Position numbers and translations under genes: made by a program. DNA of 64,000 nucleotides from Perilla frutescens (lineage: Eukaryota; Streptophyta; Magnoliopsida; Lamiales; Lamiaceae), in assembly GCA_026008535.1 (NCBI GenBank), contig BRKX01000002.1, forward strand, positions 84,501-148,500, in the 5' to 3' direction. This document shows positions 39,051 through 52,260 of this stretch, one piece after another (the first letter of the stretch is position 1; every line of letters starts with the position of its first letter). The notes beneath the pieces are model-generated. The model was given only the letters and a program-made list of their open reading frames with translations, ran no database searches and was not told where the DNA came from.

Positions 39051-42000
39051 CTAGTGTTCAAAAATGCTAGAGTCAATGAAAAACCCGACGTTCACCCCGA
39101 TCCCTACATAAGAGGTGACGGTTTGAAAATCAACTCTATAATCACCTAGAGGCCGACACAAATAGGATTCCTTCCTGTTTGACATTTGGTAGGGTAGATA
39201 TTTGAGTAACGAATCCAACGCAACAAGAATCACGGCTAAAGCTTACTTCTAGAGAGAGTTATAGCCGTTTTACTGACGGCTGCCAGAAAACGGGGCCAAA
39301 TCTGGCCACCGGCCAAAGGGGTACCTCTTTGGACGGGCTCAAAAATTTGATTTTTTCAAAATGGACGGATTAGGCAGATATGATCATATGGATTGATTCA
39401 TAATGGACTCTAGTGTTCAAAAATGCTAGACTCAATGAAAAACCCGACGTTCACCCCGATCCCTACATAAGAGATGACGGTTTTGGAAATGAACTTGATA
39501 ATCACCTAGAGGCCGACACAAATAGGGTTACTTCCAGTTTGACTTTTGGTAGGGTAGATATTTGAGTAACGAATCCAACGCAACAAGAATCACGGCTAAA
39601 GCTTACTTCTGGAGAGAGTTATAGCCGTTTTACTGACGGCTGCCAGAAAACGGGGCCAAATCTGGCCACCGGCCAAAGGGGTACCTCTATGGACGGGCTC
39701 AAAAATTTAATTTTTTCAAAAGTGGACGGATTAGGCATATATGATCATATGGATTGATTCATAATGGACTCTAATGTTCAAAAATGCTAGACTCAATGAA
39801 AAACCCGACGTTCACCCCGATCCCTACATAAGAGATGACGGTTTTGGAAATCAACTTGATAATCACCTAGAGGACGACACAAATAGGGTTCCTTCCAGTT
39901 TGACTTTTGTTAGGGTAGATATTTGAGTAACGAATCCAACGCAACAAGGGTCACGGCTAAAGCTTACTTCTGGAGAGAGTTATAGCCGTTTTACTGACGG
40001 CTGCAAGAAAACGGGGCCAAATCTGGCGACCGGACAAAGGGGTACCCCTTTTGGCGGGCTCAAAAATTTGATATTTTCAAAAGTGGACGGATTAGGTATA
40101 TATGATAATATGGATTGATTCATAATGGACTCTAGTGTTCAAAAATGCTAGACTCAATGAAAAACCCGACGTTCACCCCGATCCCTACATAAGAGGTGAC
40201 GGTTTTGGAAATCAACTTGATAATCACCTAGAGGCCGACACAAATAGGGTTCCTTCCGGTTTGAATTTTGGTAAGGTAGATATTTGAGTAACGAATCCAA
40301 CGCAACAAGAATGATGGCTAAAGCTTACTTATGGAGAGAGTTATAGCCGTTTTACTGACGGCTGCCAGAAAACGGGGCCAAATCTGGCCACCGGCCAAAG
40401 GGGTACCCCTTTGGGCGGGCTCAAAAATTTGATTTTTTAAAAAGTGGACGAATTAGGCATATATTATCATATGGATTGATTCATAATGGACTCTAGTGTT
40501 CAAAAATGCTAGACTCAATGAAAAACCCGACTTTCACCCCGATCCCTACATAAGAGGTGACGGTTTTGGAAATGAACTTGATAATCACCTAGAGGCCGAC
40601 ACAAATAAGGTTCCTTCCAGTTTGACTTTTGGTAGTGTAGATATTTGAGTAACGAATTCAACGCAACAAGAGTGACGACTAAAGCTTACTTCTGGAGAGA
40701 GTTATAGCCGTTTTACTGACGGCTGCCCGAAAACGGGGCCAAATCTGGCCACCGGCCAAAAGCGTACCCCTTTTGGCGGGCTCAAAAATTTGATTTTTTC
40801 AAAAGTGGACGGATTAGGCATATGTGATCATATGGATTGATTCATAATGGACTCTAGTGTTCAAAAATTATAGACTCAATGAAAAACCCGACGTTCACCC
40901 CGATCCCTACATAAGAGGTTACGGTTTTGGAAATCAACTTGATAATCACCTAGAGGCCGACACAAATAGGGTTCCTTCCGGTTTGAATTTTGGTAGGGTA
41001 GATATTTGAGTAACGAATCCAACGCAACAAGAATCATGGCTAAAGCTTACTTCTGGAGAGAGTTATAGCCGTTTTACTGACGGCTGCCAGAAAACGGGGC
41101 CAAATCTGGCCACCGGCCAAAGGGGTACCTCTATGGACGGGCTCAAAAATTTAATTTTTTCCAAAGTGGACGGATTAGGCATATATGATCATATGGATTG
41201 ATTCATAATGGACTCTAGTGTTCAAAAATGCTAGACTCAATGAAAAACACGACGTTCACCCCGATCCCTACAGAAGAGGTGACGGTTTTGGAAATCAACT
41301 TGATAATCACCTAGATGCCGACACAAATAGAGTTCCTTCAAGTTTGACTTTTGGTAGGGTAGATATTTGAGTAACGAATCCAACGCAACAAGAGTCACGG
41401 CTAAAGCTTACTTCTGGAGAGAGTTATAGCCGTTTTACTGACGGCTGCCAGAAAACGGGGCCAAATCTGGCCACCGGCCAAAGGGGTACCCCCTTTGGTC
41501 GGGCTAAAAATTTTGATTTTTTCAAAAGTGGACAAATTAGGCATATATGATCATATGGATTGATTTATAATGGACTCTAGTGTTCAAAAATGCTAGACTC
41601 AATGAAAAACCCGACGTTCACCCCGATCCCTACATAAGAGGTGACGGTTTTGGAAATCAACTTGATAAACACCTAGAGGCCGACACAAATACGGTTCCTT
41701 CCAGTTTGACTTTTGGTAGGGTAGATATTTGAGTAACAAATCCAACGCAATAAGAGTCACGGCTAAAGCTTACTTCTGGAGAGAGTTATAGCCGTTTTAC
41801 TGACGGCTGCCCGAAAACGGGGCCAAATCTGGCCACCGGCCAAAAGCGTACCCCTTTTGGCGGGCTCAAAAATTTGATTTTTTCAAAAGTGGACGGATTA
41901 GGCATATGTGATCATATGGATTGATTCATAATGGACTCTAGTGTTCAAAAATTATAGACTCAATGAAAAACCCGACGTTCACCCCGATCCCTACATAAGA

Positions 42001-43742
42001 GGTTACGGTTTTGGAAATCAACTTGATAATCACCTAGAGGCCGACACAAATAGGGTTCCTTCCGATTTGAATTTTGGTAGGGTAGATATTTGAGTAACGA
42101 ATCCAACGCAACAAGAATCATGGCTAAAGCTTACTTCTGGAGAGAGTTATAGCCGTTTTACTGACGGCTGCCAGAAAACGGGGCCAAATCTGGCCACCGG
42201 CCAAAGGGGTACCTCTATGGACGGGCTCAAAAATTTAATTTTTTCCAAAGTGGACGGATTAGACATATATGATCATATGGATTGATTCATAATGGACTCT
42301 AGTGTTCAAAAATGCTAGACTCAATGAAAAACACGACGTTCACCCCGATCCCTACATAAGAGGTGACGGTTTTGGAAATCAACTTGATAATCACCTAGAT
42401 GCCGACACAAATAGAGTTCCTTCAAGTTTGACTTTTGGTAGGGTAGATATTTGAGTAACGAATCCAACGCAACAAGAGTCACGGCTAAAGCTTACTTCTG
42501 GAGAGAGTTATAGCCGTTTTACTGACGGCTGCCAAAAAACGGGGCCAAATCTGGCCACCGGCCAAAGGGGTACCCCCTTTGGTCGGGCTCAAAATTTTGA
42601 TTTTTTCAAAAGTGGACGAATTATGCATATATGATCATTTGGATTGATTCATAATGGACTCTAGTGTTCAAAAATGCTAAACTCAATGAAAAACCCGATG
42701 TTCACCCCGAGCCATACATAAGAGGTGACGGTTTTGGAAATCAACTTGATAATCACCTAGAGGCCGACACAAATAGGGTTCCTTCCAGTTTAACTTTTGT
42801 TAGGGTAGATATTTGAGTAACGAATCCAACGCAACAAGAGTCACGGCTAAAGCTTACTTCTGGAGAGAGTTATAGCCGTTTTACTGACGGCTGCCAGAAA
42901 ACGGGGCCAAATCTGGCCACCGGACAAAGGGGTACCCCTTTTGGCGGGCTCAAAAATTTGATATTTTCAAAAGTGGACGGATTAGGTATATATGATCATA
43001 TGGATTGATTCATAATGGACTCTAGTGTTCAAAAATGCTAGACTCAATGAAAAACCCGACGTTCACCCCGATCCCTACATAAGAGGTGACGGTTTTGGAA
43101 ATCAACTTGATAATCACCTAGAGGCCGACACAAATAGGGTTCCTTTCGGTTTTAATTTTGGTAAGGTAGATATTTGAGTAACGAATCCAACGCAACAAGA
43201 ATCATGGCTAAAGCTTATTTCTGGAGAGAGTTATAGCCGTTTTACTGACGGCTGCCAGAAAACGGGGCCAAATCTGGTCACCGGCCAAAGGGGTACCACT
43301 TAGGGCGGGCTCAAAAATTTGATTTTTTCAAAAGTTGACGGATTAGGCATATATGATCATTTGGATTGATTCATAATGGACTCTAGTGTTCAAAAATTGT
43401 AGACTCAATGAAAAACCCGACGTTCACCCCGATCCCTACAAAAGAGGTGACAGTTTTGGAAATCAATTTGATAAACACCTAGAGGCCGACACAAATAGGG
43501 TTCCTTCATGTTTGAATTTTGGTAGGGTAGATATTTGAGTAACGAATCCAACGCAATAAGAATCACGGCTAAAGCTTACTTCTGGAGAGAGTTATAGGCG
43601 TTTTACTGACGGCTGCCAGAAAACGGGGCCAAATCTGGCCACCGGCCAAAGGGGTACCCCTTTGGGCGGGCTCAAAAATTTGATTTTTTAAAAAGTGGAT
43701 GGATTAGGCATATATTATCATATGGATTGATTCATAATGTAC
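39051..43742 (+). repeat. Core higher-order repeat unit 4: 13 monomers
   Basis: The order is that of unit 1 (a b c d e f g h f' g i j k), at an offset of 9,383 bp, with few differences. Marker c is at about 39,772, f at about 40,865, g at about 41,270, i at about 42,626 and k at about 43,396. Its a monomer carries the GCTAGAGTC change of units 2 and 3 but has the intact a-type second half. Close match to unit 1 ends near 43,655, inside the last monomer. Confidence 0.9.
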
Positions 43743-45734
43743 TCTAGTGTTCAAAAATGCTAGACTCAACGAAAAATCTGACGTTCAACCCGATCCCTAC
43801 ATAAGAGTTGACGGTTTTGGCAAACAACTTGATAATCACGTAGAGGCCGACACAAATTGGGTTCCTTCCGGTTTGAATTTTGGTAGGATAGATATTTGAG
43901 TTAGGAATCCAACGCAACAAGAATCACGGCTAAAGCTTACTTCTGGAGAGAGTTATAGCCGTTTTACTGACGGTTGCCAGAAAACGGGGCCAAATCTGGC
44001 CACCGGCCAAAGGGGTACCTCTTTGGACGGGCTCAAAAATTTAATTTTTTCAAAAGTGGAAGGATTAGGCATATATGATCATATGGATTGATTCATAATG
44101 GACTCTAGTGTTCAAAAATGCTAGACTCAATGAAAAACCCGACGATCACCCCGATCCCTACATAAGAGGTGACGGTTTTGGAAATCAACTTGATAATCAC
44201 CTAGAGGCCGACACAAATAGAGTTCCTTCTAGTTTAACTTTTGGTAGGGTAGATATTTGAGTAACAAATCCAACGCAACAAGAGTCACGGCTAAAGCTTA
44301 CTTCTGGAGAGAGTTATAGCCGTTTTACTGACGGCTGCCAGAAAACGGGGCCAAATCTGGCCACCGGCCAAAGGGGTACCCCCTTTGGGCGGGCTCAAAA
44401 TTTTGATTTTTTCAAAAGTGGAAGAATTATGCATAGATGATCATTTGGATTGATTCATAATGGACTCTAGTGTTCAAAAATGCTAAACTCAATGAAAAAC
44501 CCGATGTTCACCCCGATCCCTACATAAGAGGTGACGGTTTTGGAAATCAACTTGATAATCACCTAGAGGCCGACACAAATAGGGTTACTTCCAGTTTGAC
44601 TTTTGGTAGGGTAGATATTTGAGTAACGACTCCAACGCAACAAGAGTCACGGCTAAAGCTTACTTCTGGAGAGAGTTATAGCCGTTTTAATGACGGCTGC
44701 CAGAAAACGGGGCCAAATCTGGCCACCGGACAAAGGGGTACCCCTTTTGGCGGGCTCAAAAATTTGAGATTTTCAAAAGTGGACGGATTAGGCATATATG
44801 ATCATATGGATTGATTGATAATGGACTCTTGTGTTCAAAAATGCTAGACTCAATGAAAAACTCGACGTTCACCCCGATCCCTACATAAGAGGTAACGGTT
44901 TTGAAAATCAACTTGATAATCACCTAGAGGCCGACACAAATAGGGTTCCTTCTGGTTTGATTTTTGGTAGGGTAGATATTTGAGTAACGAATCCAACGCA
45001 ACAAGAATCACGGCTAAAGCTTACTTCTGGAGAGAGTTATAGCCGTTTTACTGACGGCTGCCAGAAAACGGGGCCAAATCTGGCCACCGGCCAAAGGTGT
45101 ACCTCTTTGGGCGGGCTCAAAAATTTGATTTTTTCAAAAGTGGACGGATTAGGCATATATGATCATATGGATTGATTCATAATGGACTCTAGTGTTCAAA
45201 AATTGTAGACTCAATGAAAAACCTGACGTTCACCCCGATCCCAACATAAGAGGTGACGGTTTTGGAAATCAACTTGATAATCACCTAGAGGCCGACACAA
45301 ATCTGGTTCCTTCCGGGTTGAATTTTGGTAGGATAGATATTTAAGTTAGGAATCCAACGCAACAAGAATTACAGCTAAACCTTACTTCTGGAGAGAGTTA
45401 TAGCCGTTTTACTGACGTCTGCCAGAAAACGGGGCCAAATCTGGCCACCGGCCAAAAGGGTAACCCTTTGGGCGGGCTCAAAATTTTAATTTTTTCAAAA
45501 GTGGACGAATTATGCATATATGATCATATGGATTGATTCATAATGGACTCTAGTGATCAAAAATGCTAGACTCAATGAATAACCCGACGTTCACCCCGAT
45601 CCCTACATAAGAGGTGACGGTTTTGGAAATGAACTTGATAACCACCTAGAGGCCTACACAAATCGGGTTCCTTCCGGTTTGAATTTTGGTAGGATAGATA
45701 TTTGAGTTAGGAATCCAACACAACAAGAATCACA

Positions 45735-45745
45735 GCTAAACGGGG
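45735..45745 (+). repeat. Junction of a deletion of about 50 bp inside a monomer
   Basis: CAGCTAAA passes directly into CGGGGCCAAATCTGG, so the AAGCTTACTTCTGG box and the short inverted repeat are missing. AAAC is shared at both ends of the lost piece. Confidence 0.8.
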
Positions 45746-46817
45746 CCAAATCTGGCCACCGGCCAAAAGGGCAACCCTTTGGGCGGGCTCAAAATTTTGA
45801 TTTTTTCAAAAGTGGACGAATTATGCATATATGATCATATGGATTGATTCATAATGGACTCTAGTGTTCAAAAATTCTAGACTCAATGAAAAACCCGACG
45901 TTCTCTCCGATCCCTACATAAGAGGTGACGGTTTTGGAAATCATCTTGATAATCACCTAGAGACCGACACAAATCGGGTTCCTTCCTGTTTGACTTTTTG
46001 TATGGTAGATATTTGAGTTAGGAATCCAACGCAACAAGAATCACGGTTAAAGCTTATTTCTGGAGAGAGTTATAGCCCTTTTACTGACGGCTGCCATAGA
46101 ACGGTGCCAAATCTAGCCACCAGCCAAACGGGTAGCCCTTTGGGCGGGCTCAAAAAATTTGATTTTTTCAAAAGTGGATGGATTAGGCATATATAGTCAT
46201 ATGGACTGATTAATAATGGACTCTAGTGTTCAAAAATGCTTGACTCAATGAAAAACCCGACGTTATTCCCGATCCCTACATAAGAGGTGACGGTTTTCGA
46301 AATCAACATGATAATCACCTAGAGGCCGACACAAATAGAGTTCCTTCCGGTTCAACTTTTGGTAGGGTAGATATTTGAGTAACGAATCCAACGCAACAAG
46401 AATCTCGGCTAAAGCTTACTTCTGGAGAGAGTTATAGCTGTTTTACTGACAGCTGCCAGAAAACGGGGCCAAATCTGGCCACCGGCCAAATGGGTACCTC
46501 TTTGGACGGGCTCAAAAATTTGATTTTCTCAAAAGTGGACGGATTAGGCATATATGATCATATGGATTGATTCATAATGGACTCTAGTGTTCAAAAATTG
46601 TAGACTCAATGAAAAACCCGACGTTCATCCCGATCCCTACATAAGAGGTGACAGTTTTGGAAATCAATTTGATAAACACCTAGAGGCTGACACAAATAGG
46701 GTTCCTTCTGGTTTGACTTTTGGTAGGGTAGATATTTGAGTAACGAATCCAACGCATCAAGAATCACGGCTAAAGCTTACTTCTGAAGAGAGTTATAGCC
46801 GTTTTACTGACGGCTGC

Positions 46818-46832
46818 CAGAAAACCTCAAAA
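46818..46832 (+). repeat. Junction of a deletion of about 47 bp removing the central palindrome
   Basis: GCCAGAAAAC is followed at once by CTCAAAAATTTG. The whole GGCC...GGTACC...GGGCGGG segment is missing, so this is one of the few monomers without the palindrome. Confidence 0.85.
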
Positions 46833-49800
46833 ATTTGATTTTTTCAAAAGTGGACGGATTAGGCATATATTATCATATGGATTGATTCATAATGGACTCT
46901 AATGTTCAAAAATGCTAGACTCAATGAAAAACCTGACGTTCACCCCGATCCCTACATAAGAGGTGACGATTTTGGAAATCAACTTGATAATCACCTAGAG
47001 GCCGACACAAATCGGGTTCCTGCCGGTTTGAATTTTGGTAGGATAGATATTTGAGTTAGGAATCCAACGCAACAAGAATCACAGCTAAACCTTACTTCTG
47101 GAGAGAGTTATAGCCGTTTTACTGACGTCTGCCAGAAAACGGGGCCAAATCTGGCCACCGACCAAAAGGGTAACCCTTTGGGCTGGCTCAAAATTTTGAT
47201 TTTTTCAAAAGTGGACGAATTATGCATATATGATCATATGGATTGATTCATAATGGACTCTAGTGTTCAAAAATGCTAGAGTCAATGAAAAACCCGACGT
47301 TCACCCCGATCCCTACATAAGAGGTGACGATTTTGGAAATCAACTTGATAATCACCTAGAGGCCTACAAAAATAGGGTTCCTTCCGGTTTCAATTTTGGT
47401 AGGGTATATATTTGAGTAACGAATGCAACGCAACAAGAATCACGGCTAAAGCTTACTTCTGGAGAGAGTTATAGCCGTTTTACTGACGGCTGCCAGAAAA
47501 CGAGGCCAAATCTGGCCACCGGCTAAAGGAGTACCCCTTTGGGCGGGCTCAAAAATTTAATTTTTTCAAAAGTGGACGGATTAGGCATATATGATCATAT
47601 GGATTGATTCATAATGGACTGTAGTGTTCAAAAATGCTAGACTGAATGAAAAACCCGACGATCACCCCGATCCCTACATAAGAGGTGACGGTTTTGGAAA
47701 TCAACTTGATAATCACCTAGAGGCTGACTCTAATAGGGTTCCTTCCGTTTCGACTTTTGGTAGGGTACATATTTGAGTTAGAAATCCAACAAAACATGAA
47801 TCTCGGGTAAAGCTTACCTGTAGAGAGAGTTATAGCCGTTTTACTGATGGCAGACAGAAAACGGGGCCAAATCTGCCAACCGGCCAAAGGGGTAACCCTT
47901 TGGGCAGGATTGAAAATTTGATTTTTCCAAAAATGGACGGATTAGGTGTATATAGTCATATAGTTGGATTGATTATTGACTATAGTGTTCAAAATTGCTG
48001 GACTCAATGAAAAATACGACGTTCACCCCGATCCCTACATAAGAGGTGACAGTTTTGGAAATCAACTTGATAATCACCTAGAGGCTAACTCAAACTGGGT
48101 TCCTTCCGTTTCGACTTTTGTTAGGGTAGATATTTGAGTTAGGAATCCAACGCAACAAGAATCACGGTTAAAGCTTATCTCTGGAGATTGTTATAGTCGT
48201 TTAATTAACGGCTGCCAGAAAACGGGGCCAAATCTGGCCACCGGCCAAAGGGGTAGCCCTTTGGGCGAGCTTGAAAATTTGATTTTCCAAAAATGGACGG
48301 ATTAGGCATATATAGTCATATGGTTTGATTCATAATTGACTCTAGTGTTCAAAAATACTAGACTCAATGAAAAATCCGACGTTCACCCCGATCCCTACAT
48401 AAGAAGTGACGGTTGTGGAAATCAACTTGATAATCACCTGGAGGTTGAATAAAAAGGAGTTTCTTCCATTAAAAGTTTTTGTAGACTAGATATTTGAGTT
48501 AGGAATCCAACGCAATAAGACTCATGGTTAAAGCTTACCTGCAGAGAGAGTTTTAACTGTTTTACTTGCGGCTGCCAGAAAACGGGGCCAAATCTGGCCA
48601 CCGGCCAAAGGTGTCCCTTTGGGCGGGATTGAAAATTTGATTTTTCCAAAAATGGACAGATTAGGCATATATAGTCATAGGGTTTGATTCATAATTGACT
48701 CTAGTGTTCAAAATTACTAGAGTCAATGAAAAACCCGACGTTCACCCCGATCCCTACATAAGAGGTGACGGTTTTGTAAATCAACTTGATAATCACCTAG
48801 AGGCTGACTCTAATAGGGTTCCTTTCGTTTCGACTTTTGGTAGGGTAAATATTTGAGTTAGAAATCCAACAAAACATGAATCTCGGGTAAAGCTTACCTC
48901 TGGTGAGAGTTATAGCCGTTTTACTGACGGCTGCCAGAAAAGAGGGCCAAATCTGGCCACCGGCCAAAGGGATACCCCTTTGGGCGGGCTCAAAAATTTG
49001 ATTTTATCATAATTGGACTGATTAAGCATATATTATCATATGGCTTGATTCATAATGGACTCTAGTGTTAAAAAATGCTAGACTCAATGAAAAACCCGAC
49101 GTTCACCCTGATCCCTACATAAGAGGTGACTTTTTGGAAATCAATTTAATAATCACCTATAAGCTGACTCAAATAGGGTTCCTTCCATTACGACTTTTGG
49201 TAGGGTAGATATTTGAGTTAGTAATTCAACGCAACAAGAATCATGGGTAAAGCTTACCTCTAGAGAGAGTTATAGCCGTTTTATTAACGGTTGCCAGAAA
49301 ACAGGGCCAAATCTGGCCACCGGCCAAAAGGGTACCCTTTTGGGCGGGCTTGAAAATTTGATTTTTTCAAAAATGGACGGATTAGGCATATATAGTCATA
49401 TGGTTTGATTTATAATTGACTCTAGTGTTCAAAATTGCTTGACTCAATGAAAAACCCGACGTTCACCCCGATCCCTACATAAGAGGCGACGGTTGTGGAA
49501 ATCAACTTGATAATAACCTAGAGGTTGACTCAAAAGGATTTTCTTCCGTTTGAACTATTTACCGGGTATATATTTGAGTTAGGAATCCAATGCAACAAGA
49601 ATCTTGGGTAAAGCTTACCTGTGGAGAGAGTTATAGCCGTTTTACTGACGGCTGAGAGAAAACGGGGCCAAATCTGGCCACCGGTCAAAGGGGGTAGCCC
49701 TTTGGGCGGGCTTGAAAATTTGATTTTTCCAAAAATGGACGGATTAGGCATATATGTTCATATGGTTTGATTCATAATTCACTATAGTGTTCAAAAATAC

Positions 49801-51030
49801 TAGACTCAATAAAAAACCCGACCTTCACCCCGATCCATACATAAGAGGTGACGGTTGTGGAAATCATCTTGATAATCACCTCGAGGTTGAGTAAAAAGAA
49901 GTTTCTTCCATTTAAAGTTTTTGTAGTCTAGATATTTGAGTTAGGAATCCAACGCAATAAGAATCATGGGTAAAGCTTACCTGCAGAGAGAGTTATAACT
50001 GTTTTACTGATGGCTGCCAGAAAACGGGGCCAAATCTGGCCACCGGCCAAAGGGGCAACCCTTTGGGCGAGCTTGAAAATTTGATTTTTCTAAAAATGGA
50101 TGGATTGGGCATATATAGTCATATGGTTGGATTCATAATTGACTCTTGTGTTCAAAATTTCTTGACTCAATGAAAAACCCGACGTTCACCCCGATCCCTA
50201 CATAAGAGGCGACGGTTGTGGAAATCAACTTGATAATCACCTAGAGGTTGACTCAAAAAGAAGTTTCTGTTGTTTGAACTTTTTGTAGGGTATATATTTG
50301 AGTTAGGAATCCAACACAACAAGAATCACAGGTAAGGCTTACCTATAGAGAGAGTTATAGCCATTTTACTGACGGCTGCCAGAAAACGGGGCCAAATCTG
50401 CCAACCGGCCAAAGGGGTAACCCTTTGGGCAGGATTGAAAATTTGATTTTTCCAAAAATGGACGGATTAGGTGTATATAGTCATATGGATGGATTCATAA
50501 TTGACTCTAGTGTTCAAAATTGCTGGATTCAATGAAAAATCCGACGTTCACCCCGATCCCTACATAAGAGGTGACAGTTTTGGAAATCAACTTGATAATC
50601 ACCTAGAGGCTAACTCAAACTAGGTTCCTTCCATTTCGAATTTTCGTATGGTAGATATTTGAGTTACGAATCCAATGTAACAAGAATCACGGTTAAAGCT
50701 TATCTCTGGAGATTGTTATAGCCGTTTTATTAACGGCTGCCAGAAAACGGGGCCAAATCTGGCCACCGGCCAAAGGGGTAGCCCTTTGGGCGAGCTTGAA
50801 AATTTGATTTTTCCAAAAATGGACGGATTAGGCATATATAGTCATATGGTTTGATTCATAATTGACTCTAGTGTTCAAAAATACTAGACTTAATGAAAAA
50901 CCCGACGTTCACCCCGATCCCTACATAAGAAGTGACGGTTTTGGAAATCAACTTGATAATCACCTAGAGGCCGACACAAATAGAGTTCCTTCTGGTTTGA
51001 ATTTTGGTAGGGTATATATTTGTGTGACGA

Positions 51031-51140
51031 ATCCAACGCAACAAGAGTCATGGCTAAAGCTTACTTCTGGATAGAGTTATAGCCGTTCTTCCGTTTAAAT
51101 TTTTTGTAGACTAGATATTTGAGTTAGGAATCCAATGCAA
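51031..51140 (+). repeat. Truncated monomer, about 99 bp
   Basis: Successive ATCCAA motifs are 99 bases apart (51031 and 51130), so about 261 bp are missing. TATAGCCGTT joins CTTCCGTTTAAA. The left part is of the core type (GTGACGAATCC) and the right part of the diverged type, so the join also links two subfamilies. Confidence 0.85.
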
Positions 51141-51539
51141 TAAGAATCATGGGTAAAGCTTACCTACAGAGAGAGTTATAACTGTTTTACTGACGGCTGC
51201 CAGAAAACGGGGCCAAATCTGGCCACGGGCCAAAGGGGTACCCCATTGGGCGGGATTGAAAATTTGATTTTTCCAAAAATGCACGGATTAGGCATATATA
51301 GTCATATGGTTGGATTCATAATTGACTCTAGTGTTTAAAAATACTAGACTCAATGAAAAAACCCGACGTTCACCCCGATCCCTACATAAGAGGCGACAAT
51401 TGTGGACATTAACTTGATAATCACCTAGAGGTTGAGTAAAAAGAAGTTTCTTCCGTTTAAACTTTTTGTAGAGTAGATAATTGAGTTAGGAATCCAATGC
51501 AACAAGAATCACGGGTAAATCTTACATGTCGAGAGAGTT

Positions 51540-52260
51540 ATAGCCGTTTTACTGACGGCTGCCAGAAAATAGGGCCAAATCTGGCCACCAGCCAAAGGGG
51601 TACCGCTTTGGGCGACCTTGAAAATTTGATTTTTCTAAAATGGACGGATTGGGCATATATAGTCATATGGTTGGATTCATAATTGGTTCTAGTGTTCAAA
51701 ATTACTTGACTCAATGAAAAACCCGACGTTCATCCTGATCCCTACATAAGAGGCGACGGTTGTGGAAATCAACTTGATAATCACACAGAGGTTGACTCAA
51801 AAAGAAGTTTCTGCCATTTAAACTTTTTGAAGGGTATATATTTGAGATAGGAATCCAACGCAACACGAATCACGGGTAAAGCTTACCTGTAGAGAGAGTT
51901 ATAGCCGTTTTACTGACGGCTGCCAGAAAATAGGGCCAAATCTGGCCACCAGCCAAAGGGGTACCGCTTTGGGCGACCTTGAAAATTTGATTTTTCTAAA
52001 ATGGACGGATTGGGCATATATAGTCATATGGTTGGATTCATAATTGGCTCTAGTGTTCAAAATTGCTTGACTCAATGAAAAACCCGACGTTCATCCTGAT
52101 CCCTACATAAGAGGCGACGGTTGTGGAAATCAACTTGATAATCACACAGAGGTTGACTCAAAACGAAGTTTCTGCCATTTGAACTTTTTGAAGGTTATAT
52201 ATTTGAGATAGGAATCCAACGCAACACGAATCACGGGTAAAGCTTACCTGTAGAGAGAGT
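51540..52260 (+). repeat. Adjacent near-identical monomer pair in the diverged block
   Basis: The segments starting at about 51,541 and 51,901 are nearly the same over a full monomer. Private variants are AAAATAGGGCCAAATC, GGTACCGCTTTGGGCGACC, CATCCTGATCC, CACACAGAGG, CAACACGAATC and TTCTGCCATTT. Surrounding monomers lack most of these, so this is a recent one-monomer duplication. Confidence 0.85.

Larger units (their letters stand above)
43743..47700 (+). repeat. Satellite array, right-central mixed block
   Basis: Core-like monomers (GAGTAACGAATCC) are mixed with GAGTTAGGAATCC monomers that share AAATCGGGTTCC and GGTAGGATAG. Two similar monomers lie near 45,225 and 46,930. Two internal deletions are present. 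No regular multi-monomer period is visible. Confidence 0.75.

Noticed and set aside
29668..39233. Repeated 60-codon minus-strand frames in the core as a conserved small protein
   Set aside because: They mark copies of one monomer type (a) in the higher-order repeat. Their conservation equals the conservation of the surrounding DNA.
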